Of a DNA stretch of 45,229 bases, positions 22,097 through 29,442 are shown one piece after another (position 1 is the stretch's first letter; each line of letters begins with the position of its first letter). The DNA comes from a virus. The translations under genes were made by a program, and so were the position numbers. Below the pieces are notes generated by a model that made no database searches, was not told the DNA's origin, and was given only the letters and a program-made list of their open reading frames with translations. The DNA lies in the IMG/VR virus record IMGVR_UViG_3300025308_000007, positions 1 through 45,229 of that record, one strand, 5' to 3'.

Positions 22097-22351
22097 ATGT
22101 TTCCGATAGACAGCCCGATCCCTTGCCCGCTTTGCGGGGCACGGGTCAAGTTGTCGGACCGCAAGCACAGCATCCAGTTGGCGGCGGTACAAGCCACGTG
22201 CACTGCCTGTGGCGTAACTGGGTCGGCGCCCATCCAACCGCTTGAGGTCGAGACTGTCGAAACCAGGGCATGGCCGCCTGGCATGCAGGAATTGGCGTTG
22301 TTCCTGGACGCAGGCCGGCGCGCTACCAAACAGATCGGCCAGCCCGACTGA
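22097..22351 (+). CDS. Small zinc-ribbon protein, Lar-like
   Basis: 84 aa on the plus strand from ATG 22097 (a TTG at 22091 is in frame). CPLCGARVKLSDRK ... ATCTACGVTGSAPIQ forms a zinc ribbon of the type seen in Lar-like and related phage proteins. It lies 13 bases after the Mnt-like gene, so it is probably expressed from the same lysogenic promoter. Function unknown; anti-restriction is possible but weakly supported. Confidence 0.62.
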   Translation: MFPIDSPIPCPLCGARVKLSDRKHSIQLAAVQATCTACGVTGSAPIQPLEVETVETRAWPPGMQELALFLDAGRRATKQIGQPD

Positions 22352-22457
22352 ATGCCGGCGCATCACCCGGCCCAGAACCACCACCAGGTGAATCCAGGTC
22401 GGCGTGCATCCCGGCCCGCCAAGCAACCGATGCACCAGCCTCTTCACGCGCGCCAGA

Positions 22458-22475
22458 CCCCGCTCCAGGGCGGGG
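22458..22475. terminator. Hairpin between convergent genes
   Basis: CCCCGC-tccagg-GCGGGG (22458-22475) is a perfect 6-bp stem, with a further weak pairing outside. It lies between the plus-strand zinc-ribbon gene and the minus-strand lipoprotein gene, where a two-way transcript end is expected. It lacks a U-tract. Confidence 0.5.
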
Positions 22476-22494
22476 CTAGGTGTTGCGGTGCGCC

Positions 22495-22629
22495 TCAGAG
22501 GCAGGGCTTTGGGTCGGTGGCGCATGCGGGCGGGTTGATCGTCTGCTGCGGCTCTTCGGTCTCCGGGTCGCCCCCGCCACAGCCCGTCAGGGCCAGGCCA
22601 AGCAGCAGGATGGCGAGCAGTCGGTTCAC
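22495..22629 (-). CDS. Small lipoprotein (Rz1-like position)
   Basis: 44 aa from GTG 22629, with AAGG 7 nt upstream. It has a signal peptide with a lipobox: basic VNRLL, hydrophobic AILLLGLAL, then L-T-G-C at residue 17, followed by GGGDPETEEPQQ and a proline-containing tail. It is an outer-membrane-type lipoprotein as predicted for Rz1-like spanins or small phage lipoproteins. It stands alone at the end of the tail operon, without a nested Rz partner, so a lysis role is only suggested. It is shorter than usual ORF-calling limits. Confidence 0.65.
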   Translation of the reverse strand: MNRLLAILLLGLALTGCGGGDPETEEPQQTINPPACATDPKPCL

Positions 22630-22724
22630 GTCGGTGCCTTGGTGTTTCGTGGGGGCTGGCCATGCTATCGACGCCGCTGCACCGTGGCGCTATCGATGGA
22701 AAGCCGCTCCCTGCCCATGCGCAT

Positions 22725-23378
22725 TCACCCCGGCGCGCCAGGCCAGGCGATCGCCGCCACCGCAGCGGCGTTGCCGGCCGCGTCGATCTCCGCGCGCAGC
22801 GCCGTGGCCGTCTCGCGATGCATCTGCACCCGGTGGTGGCTCAGCGCGTACACCGCCGCCATCTGTCGCGGGGTCAGGCTCACCGTGGTGTCGTCGGCCA
22901 GCGTGGCCACCACGTCGGCGCTGGTCACGCTGGCGCCGGTGGCAATCTCAAGCAGGGCCTGCCTGGCCTTGGCGTCGTGGTCGAACGTGCCGTGCTCGGT
23001 GGGCAAGGGGGCATCGGTGGCGGCATCGCGCACGGCTTTGATCTCGGCCCACTTGTCGGCCTTCAGCTTCTTCAGCCGCGGGCGCAACGCCCAGCGCTTG
23101 ATCGCTGCGTTCCACCACCACACGTACAGCGTCAGGTCGGTGCCGTCCCAGGGCGGGTCGGGCTTGTAGTCGACCAGCGCGCCGGTGGCCATGTCCAGCC
23201 GCTGGCTCAGGTAGTCCACCTCGCCACGCCAGGCCCCCACACCGGGGCCCTTGTGCTGCAGCTGGGCCTGCAGCTCGGCAGCCGTGCCCCTGAACCACGC
23301 GCCCGAGAACAGCCCGCTCGCCTGGTCGTAGAAGTGCCAGGTGTCCACAGCATCGGCGGGGGCGGCTTGGTCGGTCAC
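22725..23378 (-). CDS. Tail fibre assembly-like protein with DUF4376 domain
   Basis: 217 aa from GTG 23378, overlapping the previous stop as GTGA. The first half (DAVDTWHFYDQASGLFSGAW) has the aromatic-rich pattern of proteins at the end of tail operons. The second half is DUF4376-like: KADKWAEIKAVRDAATDAPL, TFDHDAKARQALLEIA, then VSLTPRQMAAVYALSHHRVQ, as found in tail-fibre assembly and tip-associated proteins. Last large gene of the tail operon; probably a tip-attached fibre or its chaperone. Confidence 0.7.
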   Translation of the reverse strand: MTDQAAPADAVDTWHFYDQASGLFSGAWFRGTAAELQAQLQHKGPGVGAWRGEVDYLSQRLDMATGALVDYKPDPPWDGTDLTLYVWWWNAAIKRWALRPRLKKLKADKWAEIKAVRDAATDAPLPTEHGTFDHDAKARQALLEIATGASVTSADVVATLADDTTVSLTPRQMAAVYALSHHRVQMHRETATALRAEIDAAGNAAAVAAIAWPGAPG

Positions 23379-23695
23379 TTCTTCCTCAGCTCCAGCACCA
23401 TCTTCAGCTCGGTGAAGCCATAGGTGGCCGTGCCGCTGGTCACCGTGGCCAGGGTGTCGGTGGCCACCGCCCACGATGCGCTGCCGCCGGGGTAGTCCAG
23501 CTCGTAGCTGGTGGTGGGCGCGTTGCGGTCGATCGCCGGCCCGGCGTTGCCATTCACGGTGGGCCTGATCAGCATGTTGCTCGCGCCCGACGGAAACCCC
23601 GCATCGCGGCCGGTGCCTTGGTAGAAGGTGCCGCTCAGCGTCACCGTCAGCTTGCCGGCCGCGGCGTTCGAGAAGGTGCCTGAGATGTGGGCCAT
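23375..23695 (-). CDS. Hypothetical tail-associated protein
   Basis: 106 aa from ATG 23695 (MAHISGTFSNAAAGK). A beta-rich pattern (KLTVTLSGTFYQGTGRDAGF) suggests a small jelly-roll or Ig-like unit. It is placed between the tip protein and the DUF4376 protein, so it is probably a tip or fibre component. No family recognised. Confidence 0.65.
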   Translation of the reverse strand: MAHISGTFSNAAAGKLTVTLSGTFYQGTGRDAGFPSGASNMLIRPTVNGNAGPAIDRNAPTTSYELDYPGGSASWAVATDTLATVTSGTATYGFTELKMVLELRKK

Positions 23696-23706
23696 GGCGA
23701 GTTCGA

Positions 23707-26700
23707 TCAGCAGCTCGGGCAGATGTACACGCCACCGGTGTCGGCATACGTCACGGTGTAGGTCACCGCGTTGTCGGCAATGTCGGTGGTGGCCGCCTGG
23801 CCGGTGATGTTCACGCCGAACTGCGCGCCCACGGTGGCGTTGTCGGCGGGCTTGCCGGTGCCGCTCACGCTGGCCCAGGTGGCCCGGGTGCCGGCAACCT
23901 CGGCAAATTTGTTCAGCAGCGCCTGGCGCGTGGTGTACACGTCGGCAAACTTGGTGCGGAAGGTGCTGCCGGTGATCGCGGTGTCGGTACCGGTGTCGTT
24001 CCAGGCCGGCGACAGCCCGCTCAGGTAGGAGCTAAGGGCCGCCACCGCGTTGTCGTAGGCCGTCTTCTCGGTGGTGATGGTGTAGGCCGTGGCCTGCGCG
24101 TCGATACCCGATTGATCGCCCGATATGGCGGCCCAGTCCAGGATCACCTGCCCCTTCTCGCCCTTGCTCAGCACGTTGTCCGAGCTGATGTTGCCGATGG
24201 CGGCATTGGCGGTGTCCGCGTCGGCCTGGGCATCGGCCGCAGCGCTGGCGGCAAGGCCGGCGAACACACCTGCGGCGGTGGCGTCGGTCTGGGCGTTGTC
24301 GGCCAGGGTCTTGGCGATGCCTGCGATGGCATCGAGCACCGCTTGCCGGTACAGGTACACGTCCGAGAACTTGGTGCGGAAGGTGGTGCCCGTGATCGGG
24401 GTGTCCTGCGTCGCGTCGTTCCACGGCGGGGTCAGCGATGTCAGGTACGCGCCCAGCGCCCCCTTGGCGGCGATGTAGTTCGTCAACTCCGAGCCCACCC
24501 CGTAGGCGATGGCCTGGTCAGTGATGAAGGAGTACTCGTTGTCGATGGCGGTCCAGTCGAGGATCACCGCCCCCTTCTCGCCCTTGGCCAGCACGTTGTC
24601 GCTCACGATGTTGGCGATGGCCGCGTTGGCAGTGTCGGCGTCGGTCTGGGCATCGCCGGCGGCCGCGATGGCCGCGTCTGCAGCGGTCTTGGCGTCGACC
24701 ACCTCGGTCACTTCTTCAAAGCTGAAGTCCTGCACCTCCCAGTAGCCGGCCGCAAGCGAGTAGTTGTCCAGGAAGTCGGGTCGCACAAACTGCACACCCG
24801 CCTGCCAGTCGGCAGCCTCCCAGATGTAGCTGTACTCGCCCCACTGGTCGGTGCCGCCGAACTGAGTGTTGTGGGCGTCCCGGCTTTGCCCGCTAGGCTT
24901 GTACGGGCTGCGCCCGCCGTTGACAGGGCCCGTGGTGCCGGCGTTGTCGGTGAACTGCTGCAGGCTGAAGTACAGGATGCCAACCGTCGTCGCCGATGGC
25001 CGTGCCCAGAAGCGAACGCGGTATTTCTTGGTGCGGTCGATGGCGGTGTAGTTGCCCTGGTTCGGGTAGCCGCCGGCAGACAAGCGCAGCGCGGCGCTGC
25101 CCACCTTGCCGTCGCCCAGGGCAACGATCGTCTGCCCGTTCAGGTTCCACGACTCGAACGGCAGGCCCAGCGATTTGCCCACGGTCGCGTAGCTTGCGGG
25201 CTTGCCCGCGCCGGTCACCGCCGACCACACGTTCACGTTGGCAGCGGGTATGCCGGCCACCGTGCCCGTCACGTCACCCGCAAAGGCCACGCTCGACGCG
25301 GGTTGGTACGGGTCTTCCGCCGTCAGCGACGGCTTCACCCAGGCGCTGAACAGCAGGCCCGCCGCGTCGATGTCGGGGTCCACCACGCGGTAGGCCCGCA
25401 CCGCAAAGGTGATGTGCTGCGTCGGGTCGAGCCCCAGCGCGACGAAGGCGCGCTTGTTCGCCGGCATCGCCAGCACCGTCTCCTGCGCCGGGCTGGCGCC
25501 CACCGTGTAGGCCCCACCGGTGGCCGACACCCGCACCAGCACCTGAAAGCCGTCGATGTCGGGCTCCGACCCCGCCCACGCCCACTCGAACGACACGTCG
25601 GCGCTGGCGTTCACGTTGATGGTGTGGTCCACCGCGCTGCCGTCGGTGGCGATGGTGGGCGCCGGCACCGCGGTGGCAATGCGGTCGTTGCGGCCGTTGA
25701 AGTTGACCAGCGCGGCCTCGCCCAGCGCCAGTACGTTGGTCACCACGAAGGTGGTGCGCCAGTCGCTCACCGCGCCCAGGCCATTGCGCAGCCGCGCCCG
25801 GATGAAGTACAGCCGATTGTTCTGCGGCCCCTGCAGGTCGCAGCGGGTGGCCAGCGCATTGATCTCGGGCACGCGCGCCCACTCGGTCGACTCGGCCGGC
25901 CGGTATTCCACCTGCACCGCGCCGTTGCTGATCACCAGCGTATCGGTCACGGCCGTCCACGACACGCGCACCCGGCTCAGCACCGTGCCGTCGCTGTCGC
26001 GCTGCGCAATCGCATCACTGCTCACCGCCGCCAGCCCGGCCACCGGCGCCACCACCCACGGGTCTTGCGCCGCGGCGGTGGGCGATGCCAGCGGCGCCGG
26101 CGCATCCGCCTCGTCGTAGTAGCTGGCGTCGTCCTGCTCCATCGACAGCATCACCGCACCACCGGGCTTGAATTCCTTCTTCACCAGGCGGAACACCGCC
26201 GCATCCAGGTTCAGCCACGGCACCGTCAGCGTCACGCGCTGGCCCACCTTCAGCCGCACCGCGCGCAGCTTGGCAGGGAACACCAGCTGCTGCCCGCGCG
26301 AGCGCTCCACCTGGATGCGCGCTAGGTTCGTGGCCCGCCAGTCGGCCGCGGTGAAGGGCATGTTCAGGCTGCCCCACATGGCAACGCCGCCGTCTGCGCT
26401 CACGAAGGCGGTGTTCTGGTAGGGCGTGTAGTCGGTCAGCTGGTCGAAGCGATCGGGGTCGAAGTACTTGCCACGCAGGCCGTTGAACACCTCCAGCCCC
26501 GCCGCGCCGGCCAGCAGCTCGATGCTGCCCGCGTTGTCGGCCACCGTCAGCGCCATCACCGGCGCGGTGTAGGCCCCGGCCTGCAGGCGCCAGGCGCCGG
26601 CATCGGTGGCAAAGCCGGCCATGCTCTGGCACAGCGCGTCCAGCGTCTGGTCGGTGTCGGCGTCGGTCAGCACGGCGCCGTCGCAGCGGTAGCGCGCGGC

Positions 26701-27747
26701 ACCGCCGTGGCTGGCCAGCGCTTCGTCGCACACGTTGGCCGCGGCATCCACCGTGGCCCAGTCGATGGCGTTGCTGGGCTGCTGCTTGCCGTACTCGCCC
26801 ATCAGAAAGTCGGCCACGCACAGCGCCGGGTTGGCGCTCCAGGTGGTGGCCAGCGTGCGGTGGTCGTACAGCTTCTTGCCGCGCAGGCGCACCTTCAGCG
26901 CCGGCGGCCCGCTCTGGAACTCGGGCTCGTCGAGGTTGAAGCGGAAGATGCTGTAGCACTTGCCGGTCAGCACGTCGGTGCTGCTCCAGTCGCCGGGGCA
27001 GTCGGTGATCAGCTGCGCATCAGCCACCGGCCCGGCGCCGCCCAGGTAGTGGCGCACCCGCACCATGGGCTGCGTGGCGTTGTCGCTGAAGTTGGCCTGC
27101 ACCGTGCGGCCAGCCCACGCGGCCACGTGGCCGGCCGTGAGCGTGATGGTGTTGCCCGCCACCGTCCAGTCCCCGGCCACCAGCACATCGTTTGTGATGT
27201 AGTCGCCGACGTACTGCTCGAAGCTCAGCGTCAACAGGCTAGCGCCAGGGCGCCCAAGATCCACGTAGCCGGCGCCATCCAGCGTCACCGTGGTGGTGGT
27301 GGTGCCCGTCAGCGTCTTCAGCCACTTGCCGCTGGTCACGTCGCCATTGCTGTCCAGCGTGCCCAGAGCCACCCCGGCCAGGTAAGTCTCGGTGATGGCA
27401 TCGCACTCGTGGTCGACCCACACCACCACCAGGTGCTTGTACTGGTCGCGGTCGCCGCTGGTCAGCATCGCCACCACGCGCCCGCCCACGGTCGGCTCGC
27501 CGTAGCAGATCTGCCAGGGCGCGTTGGGGTCGGTGAAGGTAACGGTGCGGTCGGTCAGCCCGGCGTTGTAGGCATCACGCGCCTGGTTGCGCGATCGGCG
27601 CGCGCCCTCGCGGGCGTTCACGGTGCCGTACACCGCAAACGTGGTCGTGATCACCTGCGCCCAGGTCAGGCTGGCCACGGCCGTGCTGCCCAGCCAGGCG
27701 CCCACGGCCTGGGCACCAGCGTACAGGGCGGCCAATGCATCGGGCAT
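23707..27747 (-). CDS. Tail tip / host-specificity protein (gpJ-like)
   Basis: 1346 aa. The central attachment protein at the tail tip, which contacts the host. The N-terminal part (WAQVITTTFAVYGTVNAREG, then DPNAPWQICYGEPTVGGRVV) matches J/TipJ-type tip proteins. The middle has fibronectin-III-like segments (RVRVSWTAVTDTLVISNGAV). A carbohydrate-binding-like jelly roll lies near residues 880-1020. The C-terminus contains two tandem repeats of about 110 residues (each with NVLxKGEKGxVILDW and a FRTKFxDVY block). The C-terminal module is likely the receptor-specific part and the most variable. ATG 27747. Confidence 0.85.
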   Translation of the reverse strand: MPDALAALYAGAQAVGAWLGSTAVASLTWAQVITTTFAVYGTVNAREGARRSRNQARDAYNAGLTDRTVTFTDPNAPWQICYGEPTVGGRVVAMLTSGDRDQYKHLVVVWVDHECDAITETYLAGVALGTLDSNGDVTSGKWLKTLTGTTTTTVTLDGAGYVDLGRPGASLLTLSFEQYVGDYITNDVLVAGDWTVAGNTITLTAGHVAAWAGRTVQANFSDNATQPMVRVRHYLGGAGPVADAQLITDCPGDWSSTDVLTGKCYSIFRFNLDEPEFQSGPPALKVRLRGKKLYDHRTLATTWSANPALCVADFLMGEYGKQQPSNAIDWATVDAAANVCDEALASHGGAARYRCDGAVLTDADTDQTLDALCQSMAGFATDAGAWRLQAGAYTAPVMALTVADNAGSIELLAGAAGLEVFNGLRGKYFDPDRFDQLTDYTPYQNTAFVSADGGVAMWGSLNMPFTAADWRATNLARIQVERSRGQQLVFPAKLRAVRLKVGQRVTLTVPWLNLDAAVFRLVKKEFKPGGAVMLSMEQDDASYYDEADAPAPLASPTAAAQDPWVVAPVAGLAAVSSDAIAQRDSDGTVLSRVRVSWTAVTDTLVISNGAVQVEYRPAESTEWARVPEINALATRCDLQGPQNNRLYFIRARLRNGLGAVSDWRTTFVVTNVLALGEAALVNFNGRNDRIATAVPAPTIATDGSAVDHTINVNASADVSFEWAWAGSEPDIDGFQVLVRVSATGGAYTVGASPAQETVLAMPANKRAFVALGLDPTQHITFAVRAYRVVDPDIDAAGLLFSAWVKPSLTAEDPYQPASSVAFAGDVTGTVAGIPAANVNVWSAVTGAGKPASYATVGKSLGLPFESWNLNGQTIVALGDGKVGSAALRLSAGGYPNQGNYTAIDRTKKYRVRFWARPSATTVGILYFSLQQFTDNAGTTGPVNGGRSPYKPSGQSRDAHNTQFGGTDQWGEYSYIWEAADWQAGVQFVRPDFLDNYSLAAGYWEVQDFSFEEVTEVVDAKTAADAAIAAAGDAQTDADTANAAIANIVSDNVLAKGEKGAVILDWTAIDNEYSFITDQAIAYGVGSELTNYIAAKGALGAYLTSLTPPWNDATQDTPITGTTFRTKFSDVYLYRQAVLDAIAGIAKTLADNAQTDATAAGVFAGLAASAAADAQADADTANAAIGNISSDNVLSKGEKGQVILDWAAISGDQSGIDAQATAYTITTEKTAYDNAVAALSSYLSGLSPAWNDTGTDTAITGSTFRTKFADVYTTRQALLNKFAEVAGTRATWASVSGTGKPADNATVGAQFGVNITGQAATTDIADNAVTYTVTYADTGGVYICPSC

Positions 27748-27756
27748 CGTGTGCTC

Positions 27757-28185
27757 CTATACCCGCCACGCCGCCACGGCATGGGCCATGGGGGCGGCCA
27801 CCAGGCCCTGGTGCGAGGGGCACATCGCGGCCACGCCGTTGCACACCGCCAGCAGGGCCTGGGGGCCATCGGGCTGCAGCAGCAGCACCACGTCGCCGCG
27901 CTGGGCCAGCGCTGGCGCCACGCTGGGCAGGCCGGCGCGCGCCATCGCGGCGGCGTAGCCACCACCGCGCTTGATCTGCCGCTTCGCCTCGCGCCAGTTG
28001 CGCCGCGTGCCGCGCAACTCGGCCAGCGTGTCGTGCCCGTGCTGGGCGGCCACGGCATCGGCCACCCAGGCCGCGCAGTCGTTGCTGCCCCAGACAAAGG
28101 GCACGGTCAGGCGTTGGGCCACCAGGTCGCCAAAGCGCTGCGGCCAGTCGGCCACGCGGGCATGAAGCGGGGCGGTTGGCTGCAT
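27757..28185 (-). CDS. Tail-associated NlpC/P60-like protein (DUF6950-like)
   Basis: 142 aa from ATG 28185. VPFVWGSNDCAAWVADAVAA has the W-G-x-N-D-C-x-x-x-V pattern of phage-tail NlpC/P60-type peptidases, with the Cys as likely nucleophile and later HQGLVAAP as the His region. It lies between the gpL-like and tip genes, the position of lambda gpK. Role inferred: local peptidoglycan cutting or tip assembly. Confidence 0.75.
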   Translation of the reverse strand: MQPTAPLHARVADWPQRFGDLVAQRLTVPFVWGSNDCAAWVADAVAAQHGHDTLAELRGTRRNWREAKRQIKRGGGYAAAMARAGLPSVAPALAQRGDVVLLLQPDGPQALLAVCNGVAAMCPSHQGLVAAPMAHAVAAWRV

Positions 28186-28187
28186 CG

Positions 28188-28760
28188 TCACACCCGTTGG
28201 AACCGCTTGCTCAGCCAGGGCTGCGGCTGGCCGGTCAGCTGCTCGATGCGGCTCAGCCCCGTGTCGCCCGGGTAGCGCGCCTGGTGCTGGGCGTTGTTCA
28301 ACCGCAGGCCCTGCGCGGCCCGGCTGTCGCGCCCGGGCCGCTCGCAGCGCAGCACCACCGCGCCGGTGTCCGATTCGCCGTTGCCGGTATTCACGCGCAC
28401 CTGGTCCATCAGCCCGGCCCACGCAATCTCGGGGTCGTCCACCGGGCGCAGCTCGTCGTCGAGCACGCCCATGTACAGCGTGATCGGCCGGCGCCGGTAC
28501 TCGGCCACGCTGCCCAGCGCCAGCGCCAGGTGTGCCGAGTTGGCGATGCTCAGCCCCAGATCGAGGGCCGGGTACTGCATGCGCTCGCTGTCGCTGATCG
28601 TCGACACCGACACCACCGACGTCAGCCCCAGCCAGGTGTGCCCGGCCCATTCAATCGCGTGGCCCCAGGTGGTCACGTAGCTGGTGCCGCTGGCGAACTC
28701 CAGTTTCACCAGGTACAGAAAGCCCGCGTGCGCGCTGGCCAGCTGGGTGTCCACCGTCAT
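28188..28760 (-). CDS. Tail tip protein (gpL-like / DUF2163-like)
   Basis: 190 aa from ATG 28760. An N-terminal beta domain (AGFLYLVKLEFASGTSYVTT, then WGHAIEWAGHTWLGLTSVV) and the segment YRRRPITLYMGVLDDELRPV, followed by CERPGRDSRAAQGLRLNNAQ near the end, are typical of minor tail hub proteins of this kind. It overlaps the preceding gene by 4 bases (ATGA) and is followed directly by the NlpC-like gene. Family assignment from memory of the pattern. Confidence 0.7.
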   Translation of the reverse strand: MTVDTQLASAHAGFLYLVKLEFASGTSYVTTWGHAIEWAGHTWLGLTSVVSVSTISDSERMQYPALDLGLSIANSAHLALALGSVAEYRRRPITLYMGVLDDELRPVDDPEIAWAGLMDQVRVNTGNGESDTGAVVLRCERPGRDSRAAQGLRLNNAQHQARYPGDTGLSRIEQLTGQPQPWLSKRFQRV

Positions 28761-29362
28761 GGCGTCAGGTCTTCCTCGAAGGTCAGCGTCCAGCCGGTGC
28801 TGCGCGCGCCCTCTTGCGGCATGCTCGGCCGCGTGGTGGTCAGCAGGAACTTGGCCTTGGGCTTGATCACGTACAGCACGGTGCCCACCGGTGGCGCAAA
28901 CCGCAGCGGCGGGCGCAGCACCAGCGTGGCGCGGCCCAGCGCGTCGCTGTCGGCGGTGGCGCTCAGGCGCTTGAGTTCGCTGTTCACGCTCAGGTAGCTG
29001 CCCGCGCGGATGATGCCGGTCACGTTGGGCGTCCAGCCCTCGGTCTGCAGGCTCACGCCCAGGGCGCTGACCCGCACCACCGGCGCGCCGGTGGCGGGGC
29101 CGATCGGCAGCTCGCGGCGCCAGTCCCACAAGCGGATGCGGTTGATCATGCCGTCGAGCTGGTCGATCAGCGCCTCCCACTCGGGCACCTCGTCATGGCG
29201 CAGCACGCCGGTGGTGATGGTGCAGGTCCAGCGCGCGGCGCCCAACGTCACCGCCTGCGCGCTGGAGTCGAAGGTGCTGCGTGCGGCGGCCTGCGAATGG
29301 ATCAGCCCCCACTCCACCGAGCGGGGTCGCAAAACGTCGGGCCATTCGAGGATCAGCGCCAT
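28757..29362 (-). CDS. Minor tail protein (gpM-like)
   Basis: 201 aa from ATG 29362. The beta-rich sequence MALILEWPDVLRPRSVEWGL, followed by WEALIDQLDGMINRIRLWDW, resembles minor tail proteins between the tape measure and hub genes. It probably forms the distal tail ring around the tape-measure end. It overlaps the next gene by ATGA. Confidence 0.72.
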   Translation of the reverse strand: MALILEWPDVLRPRSVEWGLIHSQAAARSTFDSSAQAVTLGAARWTCTITTGVLRHDEVPEWEALIDQLDGMINRIRLWDWRRELPIGPATGAPVVRVSALGVSLQTEGWTPNVTGIIRAGSYLSVNSELKRLSATADSDALGRATLVLRPPLRFAPPVGTVLYVIKPKAKFLLTTTRPSMPQEGARSTGWTLTFEEDLTP

Positions 29363-29442
29363 GGTGCCCCGCAGGTTGCCCGCAATCGCCTGACAGAGGC
29401 AGGGGGGCGTGGCGGCCTATGGGTGGGGCCGCGCCGGGGCCC

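Noticed and set aside
24112-26325. 737-codon open frame on the plus strand
   Set aside because: Antisense to the tail tip gene and of shadow composition.
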